DNA from: Haliclona indistincta
Taxonomy: Eukaryota; Porifera; Demospongiae; Haplosclerida; Chalinidae
Assembly: GCA_964017065.1 (NCBI GenBank)
Contig: OZ024786.1
Location: forward strand, 2,784,169-2,848,168
DNA length: 64,000 nucleotides
Reading direction: 5' to 3'
The position numbers and the translations under genes were made by a program. Positions 55,965 to 64,000 of the stretch are shown here, in pieces. Numbering within the stretch: the first letter of the stretch is position 1; every line of letters begins with the position of its first letter. The notes under the pieces were generated by a model. That model did not search any database. It was not told the DNA's origin and was given only the letters and a program-made list of their open reading frames with translations.

Positions 55965-56455
55965 TTGTCTGCTTTGCTAATTCTGCAGTGGTATAATTTA
56001 TTAGGGAGGCACGGTAGTGACTCCCTATGTAGGGATGAACGAGAAAACAAGATGGCGGCTACATACAATGTATTAGCGTTAAACACTGATATTTCGCCTG
56101 GTGATGAATTTCATACGTCCAAAAACAATTAGATCTGCTATCTGGCGTTGCCCCATCTTACAGTAGCAAGGAGATTGCTCGAAATGGTCAGTAAAGTGAA
56201 GAACCTGGAAACGGTGAAAATCGAGTTTCTTTTGTTTCTTTCTTTCTTTCTTTCTTCTTCATAAATTAACTGTTTTCTATAGTTGTAGTTAATTTAATAG
56301 GGAGGTAGCATTACGCTGCTATTGTTACAGTCCTTTTTATTTTAAATCTTGCATGTTTACTTACCTAAGTTCACAGGCATCTTGTTTCCGTACGACTTTT
56401 TGGATACATGTACCAACCCTAAATCTCTTGCATTTTTGTTAATAAAAATGTTTTT
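55965..56455. other. insertion-like block with an exon relic
   Basis: Present here but absent from the matching stretch before BPHL copy 1 (near 48770-48830). Contains CAAGATGGCGGCTAC, a YY1-type start context, opening MAATYNVLALNTDISPGDEF. A stop breaks this frame, which then continues in another frame as SGVAPSYSSKEIARNGQ to a GTAAAG donor (56050-56196). The source gene is not recognised. A (CTTT)n run follows at 56235-56255. Confidence 0.45.
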
Positions 56456-56725
56456 GTTACATAAGCTCATGCTTAAGAGATTGTTTATCCTACAGCTCTC
56501 TCCTCACACTTAACAGTAGTAAGGTTGTTTACTACTGGAAGCCAACAGTATGAATCTATCACCTTGGCATCACATCAGCTGACGAGATTCAGCTCCAAGA
56601 ATGTAAACATCCCAATAACGAGCCCCGCCAACCTGCACACGTTGTGTTAAAAGTGGATGCACGCACGGATACAGTTAGAATGCAATTAACAAGTTTTTTG
56701 CTCACAAATTTCTTTGCAAAGAAAA

Positions 56726-57547
56726 ATGTCATTGATGGCAGATTCTTCCATCAGCTCTAGCAGCAAATACCAAGTACAGTTGCCATCTGGTTTGTGCCTC
56801 AATGTTGCGATGAAGGGAGACGGAGCTCACGCCATTGTGTGCGTACCAGCGGCACTAGCTACCGCACAGTTTAGCTTTGCACCGCAACTGCAGCATTTCG
56901 GAAGAGAAGGCTCTCCATTTACTATAGTGGCATTCGACCCTAGAGGTTATGGTGAGTCTAGACCACCAAACAGAGATTTCTCCATCAAGCCTGTTCATTT
57001 CTTGGAGCAAGACGCCATGGATGCTCATGAACTGATGCAGCAGCTAGGCTTCAAATCATATTCTGTGTTAGGATGGTGCAATGGAGCTACAGCAGGGATG
57101 ATCCTGGCAGCAAGACAGCCTCAAGCCATATCAAAGCTAGTGATATGGGGAGGTGTTGCTTACCTTACACAAGAGGACATCGAGTTGTATAAAACTAAAA
57201 TAGGAACCATTGATGACTGGAGTCCGGAATACAGAGGGCCACTAGAGAAAGTTTACGCAGGCAGTAAACAAGATCTTCGTTCCTTGTGGTCTGGATGGAT
57301 GGACAGTACAGTGGCAAAACTGGAAGACGGTGGTGATTTCTGTAAAGGTGAACTGTCTCAAATTCAATGTCCTACTTTAGTCCTCCACGGAGTCAATGAT
57401 CCCATTTTGCCTTCCTCTCATCCCGTTTATATCAACAAGCACATTGCTGGCTCTCGGCTCAAGTCCTTCCCTAAGGGAAAGCACAACATACACCTCAAGT
57501 ATGCACAAGAGTTTAATGAAGAGGTGGAAAATTTTCTGTTGAGCTAG
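56726..57547 (+). CDS. BPHL-like alpha/beta hydrolase, copy 2 (Cys nucleophile)
   Basis: 273 residues, intronless, differing from copy 1 at only a handful of positions (for example GES for GDS, SPEY for NPEY, LKYAQ for LRFAQ). It keeps GWCNGA with Cys 118, Asp 225 and His 253. About 110 bp upstream and 150 bp downstream are also conserved, so it arose by segmental duplication of copy 1 with the preceding Death segment. Intact and likely expressed; expression cannot be judged from sequence. Confidence 0.9.
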   Translation: MSLMADSSISSSSKYQVQLPSGLCLNVAMKGDGAHAIVCVPAALATAQFSFAPQLQHFGREGSPFTIVAFDPRGYGESRPPNRDFSIKPVHFLEQDAMDAHELMQQLGFKSYSVLGWCNGATAGMILAARQPQAISKLVIWGGVAYLTQEDIELYKTKIGTIDDWSPEYRGPLEKVYAGSKQDLRSLWSGWMDSTVAKLEDGGDFCKGELSQIQCPTLVLHGVNDPILPSSHPVYINKHIAGSRLKSFPKGKHNIHLKYAQEFNEEVENFLLS

Positions 57548-58396
57548 TTAGTTAGTTTAAAGTTTATCCTGCTTTATTATAACCATATTTTCTTTGCATT
57601 TTACATGATCAACTGTACTGTACTGTTTTATTTTTCCATTCCATTCTTGACTATGGTTAAGTGAAACATGTCAGTAATCTTAGCTTAATTGCTGCATCAT
57701 GGTTAACAGACAATAGTAGCTACAAACCAGGATGCAATTTAGTAGCCAATTGACAAGGTGTTAACAACAGTGGTTGCATATCTTAATCAGTCAGGTAAGC
57801 AGTTTGTCTTGCAAATTTCTACAACCTGCAGTACGCTAGCTATTCCAAACTAGTTGAATCTCCTGACATTTCAAAGATGTACTAAACTCCGAGTTGGTCA
57901 CTCCCACTCTGATAGCTACAAAAGTGTGATGCTAGAAGCCAGGTCTACAGTACCTACAAGACAATTATGTCATCAATCACAATGAGTGTAATCATCATGA
58001 CAGCGAATAATTATGCGCTACACCTGTAGCAACTTTACTGTGGCTTGATCATGAGTGTGATGCGCTCTGCAAATATCTTTCAAATTGAGTAAGAAACAGC
58101 TAGTGGATTGATTTTGTACGAAAGCATTGACAGGTGCTATAATATTAAGAAATGACATCATGTTAGTCTAGCAGATGATCTGAGGTACGTTGCTAGCTCT
58201 CCTCATCGACTCCACACTCTATTATTACTAATGGTGAGTCCTTGCCTAATTGTGCTAAAGTTTTTTTTAATAATTATCAATAAGAACCGTGAAGACAGCG
58301 AAGACACAATGTCCGAGGCAATCCAAAAATACATGTATATTCCACAAAGGACGTGCACGTGCCTATGTGGTGAGGTAATGCAATTAGCACCAATTG
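57548..58396. other. intergenic remnants after BPHL copy 2
   Basis: Shares its first 150 bp with the flank of copy 1, then truncated pieces of the AACTGGCAG repeat (57780-57905), a stretch like 51740-51950, and a short ALAD 3' remnant on the minus strand (58149-58240). No functional gene seen. Confidence 0.6.
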
Positions 58397-58576
58397 TAGC
58401 CTCGTCCCCAGGCCAATTTTTTTTTGCTTACGGAACGGACGAACGGAAACGGAAGCGCGAAAAAAGACAGTTGTTTAATTGCGAAGATCTTGCATAATAG
58501 CGGAAGCGAAAGCGGAAGTATGACCCAGCTGGCCAATCAAACGCACGGAAGCGTGACTATCTGAGGGACGAGGCTA
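58397..58576. mobile_element. 180-bp MITE with TAGCCTCGTCCCC ends
   Basis: TAGCCTCGTCCCCAGGCC on the left, GGGACGAGGCTA on the right. Inside is TTGCGAAGATCTTGCATAA plus GGAAGCGAAAGCGGAAGT, also found in the unrelated-ended palindrome at 11759-11885. It sits 46 bp before the start codon of BPHL copy 3, replacing the promoter-like stretch kept in copies 1 and 2. Confidence 0.8.
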
Positions 58577-59052
58577 AAAGTTTTTAGCTCACACGAGAAA
58601 TTTGTACATGACTGCAAAGAAAATGTCACTCATGAAGGCGGCTGATTCATCCAGCAGCAGCTCTAGCAGTAATCACCAAGTACAGCTGCCATCAGGTGTG
58701 AGGCTTCTTGTTGAGAGATATGGAGACGGAGCTCACGGCATAGTGTGTGTGCCTGGTGCACTGAGCACTACAGAGCTTAGCTTTGCACCGCAATTGCAGC
58801 ATTTCGGAAGAGAAGGCTCTCCATTTACTATAGTGGCATTCGACCCTAGAGGCTATGGTGAGTCTAGACCACCAAACAGAGATTTCTCCATCAAGCCTGT
58901 TCATTTCTTGGAGCAAGACGCCATGGATGCGCATGAACTGATGCAGCAGCTAGGCTTCAATTCATATTCTGTGTTAGGATGGTGCAATGGAGCAACAGCA
59001 GGGATGATCCTGGCAGCAAGACAGCCTCAAGCCATATCAAAGCTAGTGATAT

Positions 59053-61068
59053 TAGTAGGGCAGATTTTCAAAAAGATGGGGACAGACTGGATAAAAGCAC
59101 CAAATTTTTTCCTGCATGTCCTTGGGTACTAAGCTTTGATTTTTTCATAGGACCCAACCGCGTAGTGCATTCTGACAACTTTTATGGCAATTTTATATTT
59201 TAACGTTCATGAATAATTAATGAGTACATACAGTTTGTACATAAACCATTTCTAAACTGGCTAAAACTTACTCTACTATGTACTTCTACTGGTATATTAA
59301 ATAATGAATCATACCCAGCAATGATTTTGTTACAAAACGAAAAGAACATTTTAGTTTGCGTCATTATACTGACAAGAATATTTACTATAAGTTCAGTGCA
59401 TGACCAGTTAGCTTAATTTCTTGCAAGTACATCAATCTGCACCACAGCCTTTCTCACTTTTACATCCACACTTAACTAGTTCAAGACATGCTTTGTTGGC
59501 TATTGGTTGTGTCATCCAAATAGGCATCTATTTCTGCTGCTGTCAGTCCATGCAAGTCCCCAAGATTCTGGAGTAGGCCTCCGTTGTTCACTTGTAGCCC
59601 AGATACTTCTCAAAACTGCTACTCATTATGAAAGGCTGTAAGATACTGCAAGAAATGCTGTAAGATACTGCAAGAAAGGCTGTAAGATAGTGCAAGAAAG
59701 GTTGTAAGATAGTGCAAGAAAGGCTGTAAGATAGTGCAAGAAAGGCTGTAAGATAGTTCAAGAAAGGCTGTAAGATAGTTCAAGAAAGGCTGTAGGATAG
59801 TTCAAGAAAGGCTGTAAGATAGTGCAAGAAAGGCTGTAAGATAGTTCAAGAAAGGCTGTAAGATAGTTCAAGAAAGGCTGTAAGATAGTGCAAGAAAGGC
59901 TGTAAGATAGTTCAAGAAAGGCTGTAAGATAGTTCGAGAAAGGCTGTAAGATATAGTTCAAGAAAGGCTGTAAGATAGTTCAAGAAAGGCTGTAAGATAG
60001 TGCAAGAAAGGCTGTAAGATAGTTCAAGAAAGGCTGTAAGATAGTTCGAGAAAGGCTGTAAGATATAGTTCAAGAAAGGCTGTAAGATAGTTCAAGAAAG
60101 GCTGTAAGATAGTTCGAGAAAGGCTGTAAGATAGTTCAAGAAAGGCTGTAAGATATAGTTCAAGAAAGGCTGTAAGATAGTTCAAGAAAGGCTGTAAGAT
60201 AGTTCGAGAAAGGCTGTAAGATAGTTCAAGAAAGGCTGTAAGATAGTTCAAGAAAGGCTGTAAGATAGTGCAAGAAAGGCTGTAAGATAGTGCAAGAAAG
60301 ACTTTCAGGTAGTGCTAGAAATACTGTAAAATAGTGCTAGAAAGACTGTAAGAAATGCTGTGGAAACATCATGGGAAGCAATTGCAAGGCTGCCTTTGTA
60401 GCAATGCAAGAGTAGCAGTTTTGAGCTCATCGATGAGGCAAGAATGACAAGAAAGCAAAACTATGGAATACATCCACCAACAGTCAATGCTCTATTGCAA
60501 CATGCAAGGTGAGCTGCTTATCAGGTTAGTATCTGGGCTACAAGTGAACAGCGGAGGCCTACTCCTGAATCTTGGGGATGGACTTGCAGCAGCAGATATA
60601 GATGCCTATTTGGATGACACAACCAATAGCCAACAAAGCATGTCTTGAACTAGTTAAGTGTGGATGTAAAGTGAGAAAGGCTGTGGTGCAGATGTACTTG
60701 CAAGAAATTAAGCTAACTGGTCATGCACTGAACTTAGTAAACATACTAGTCAGTATAATGCAAACTAAAATGTTCTACCAACAAAATCATTGCTGGGTAT
60801 GATTCATTATTTAATATACCATTAGAAGTACATAGTAGAGTAAGTTTTAGCCAGTTTAGAAATGGTTTATGTACAAAATGTATGTACTCATTAATTATTC
60901 ATGAACGTTAAAATATAAAATTACCATAAAAGTTGTCAGAATGCACTACGCGGTTGGGTCCTATTAAAAAATCAAAGCTTAGTACCCAAAGACATGCAGG
61001 AAAAAATTTGGTGCTTTTATCCAGTCTGTCCCCATTCCTCCAAAATAGTCCAAAAATCTGCCCTACTA
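59053..61068. mobile_element. 2,016-bp foldback transposon in BPHL copy 3
   Basis: Long terminal inverted repeats of about 550 bp (59053-59608 and about 60528-61068) start TAGTAGGGCAGATTTT. A 3-bp duplication TAT (59050-59052, 61069-61071) flanks it, and copies 1 and 2 show the empty site (GTGATATGGGG). A 22-bp tandem array fills the centre. The arms carry, in opposite orientation, a short frame ending in ELVKCGCKV, perhaps a transposase C-terminal relic. It has no intact transposase and so is non-autonomous. Confidence 0.9.
59631..60360. repeat. 22-bp tandem array (GGCTGTAAGATAGTTCAAGAAA)
   Basis: About 32 copies with variants GTTC/GTGC/GTTCG and occasional TATAGTTC insertions; no spacers. 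Core of the foldback element. Confidence 0.95.
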
Positions 61069-61553
61069 TATGGGGAGGTGTTGCTTACCTTACACAAGAG
61101 GACATTGAGTTGTACAAACTACTAGGAAGCAGTGATGTGTGGAGCCCTCAGATTAGAGAGCCATTAGTGAGAGTCTATGGAAGTGAACTGGACTCGTTGT
61201 GGTCTAAATGGATTGATAGCACTGTGGAAACACTGAAAGATGGTGGAGATTTGTGTAGGCATGAACTATCCATGATTCAGTGTCCTACTTTAGTCCTTCA
61301 CGGAGTCAAGGACCCGATTGTGCCTTTTTATCATTCCACTTATATCAATGAGCACATTACCAGTTCTCGGCTTAAATCCTTCCCTGATGGAAAGCATTTG
61401 ATTCACCTCAAGTATGCACAAGAGTTCAACGAAGAGTTGGAAAAGTTTCTGTTGAGCTAGTCCAGTCTGTCTTAAAATTATTTGCAGAATGCTGTAGTCT
61501 ATTAGTAAAGTATGTATACCGTAGTATGTATAATTTTATTTATCTATTTTTGC

Positions 61554-61565
61554 AATAAATTTATT
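61554..61565. terminator. palindromic polyadenylation signal AATAAATTTATT
   Basis: AATAAA reads on the plus strand 94 bp after the stop of the BPHL copy 3 3' half, and on the minus strand about 217 bp after the ALAD stop. One palindrome could thus serve both convergent transcripts. Confidence 0.6.
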
Positions 61566-61781
61566 TCACTATTGTTCTAACACTAACGTCTGAATGCTAC
61601 AAAATGTGATGCACCTAGCCAGAGGCCAGGTCTGTGCTACTATTATCAACCACAAATGAGTGTAATAATAATAACTATGTACAACGCCTAGCAAGTTTGA
61701 CCATGAGCTTGACGCAAATTGAGTAAAAAACAGTGGATTGATTTGGCACAGAAACGGTGTCACAGTTGGTTGCTTAGTAAA

Positions 61782-64000
<2,219 letters not shown>

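Larger units (their letters stand above)
58623..61460 (+). pseudogene. BPHL-like copy 3, split by a foldback transposon
   Basis: The 5' half (58623-59052) keeps the fold through the nucleophile elbow LGWCNGA and SKLVI. The 3' half (61069-61460) resumes at WGGVAYLTQEDIELY and ends with GKHLIHLKYAQEFNEE. Both halves are open in one frame, so the 2,016-bp insertion is the only break seen. The 3' half is of the WSPQIREP/ELDSLWSKW type found in fragments B and C. If the element were spliced out the gene might work, but no splice sites at the junctions were seen. Confidence 0.85.

Noticed and set aside
59631..60360. CRISPR-like array
   Set aside because: Units are contiguous without unique spacers and lie in a eukaryotic foldback transposon.

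Overview
The window reads as nuclear DNA of an intron-dense animal, most likely a marine demosponge of the Amphimedon type. That is an inference from gene content (EPG5, dynactin p27, a Death-domain protein), short spliceosomal introns, abundant (GTGA)n, (GA)n and (CA)n microsatellites and many small palindromic transposons. A run of 200 N at 867-1066 marks an assembly gap.

Layout. (1) 670-32719, minus strand: the 5' 47 coding exons (2,258 codons, all in phase) of the autophagy tether gene EPG5; its 3' end lies off the left edge. The largest intron (12972-19246) holds a decayed DIRS/Ngaro-type tyrosine-recombinase retroelement with an hAT-like fragment in it. Other introns hold microsatellites and more than a dozen foldback or MITE-like elements. 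(2) 32720-37229: probable divergent promoter and long 5'-UTR intron leading to (3) a rhodopsin-class GPCR (37231-39039, plus). (4) 39627-44130, minus: DCTN6 (dynactin p27), seven exons, convergent with the GPCR and divergent, over 357 bp, from (5) a seven-exon plus-strand gene (44488-47527) encoding kelch repeats, a coiled coil and a C-terminal Death domain. (6) 47.7-61.8 kb: a duplication-rich block. It holds two intact intronless alpha/beta-hydrolase genes related to BPHL (valacyclovir hydrolase), a third copy split by a 2,016-bp foldback transposon, several BPHL 3' fragments, two decayed copies of the coiled-coil/Death segment, and minus-strand fragments of the ALAD 3' end. (7) 61782-63746, minus: the last five exons of ALAD (porphobilinogen synthase), whose 5' part lies off the right edge.

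Most noteworthy: the BPHL paralogues have a cysteine (GWCNG) where the family has its nucleophilic serine; the kelch/coiled-coil/Death fusion with decaying extra Death exons downstream; repeated co-duplication of a convergent BPHL/ALAD gene end; a foldback element with a scorable empty site; and microsatellites that abut, or supply, splice sites. Exon boundaries were placed by eye from GT/AG sites, reading phase and remembered family similarity; no search was run.
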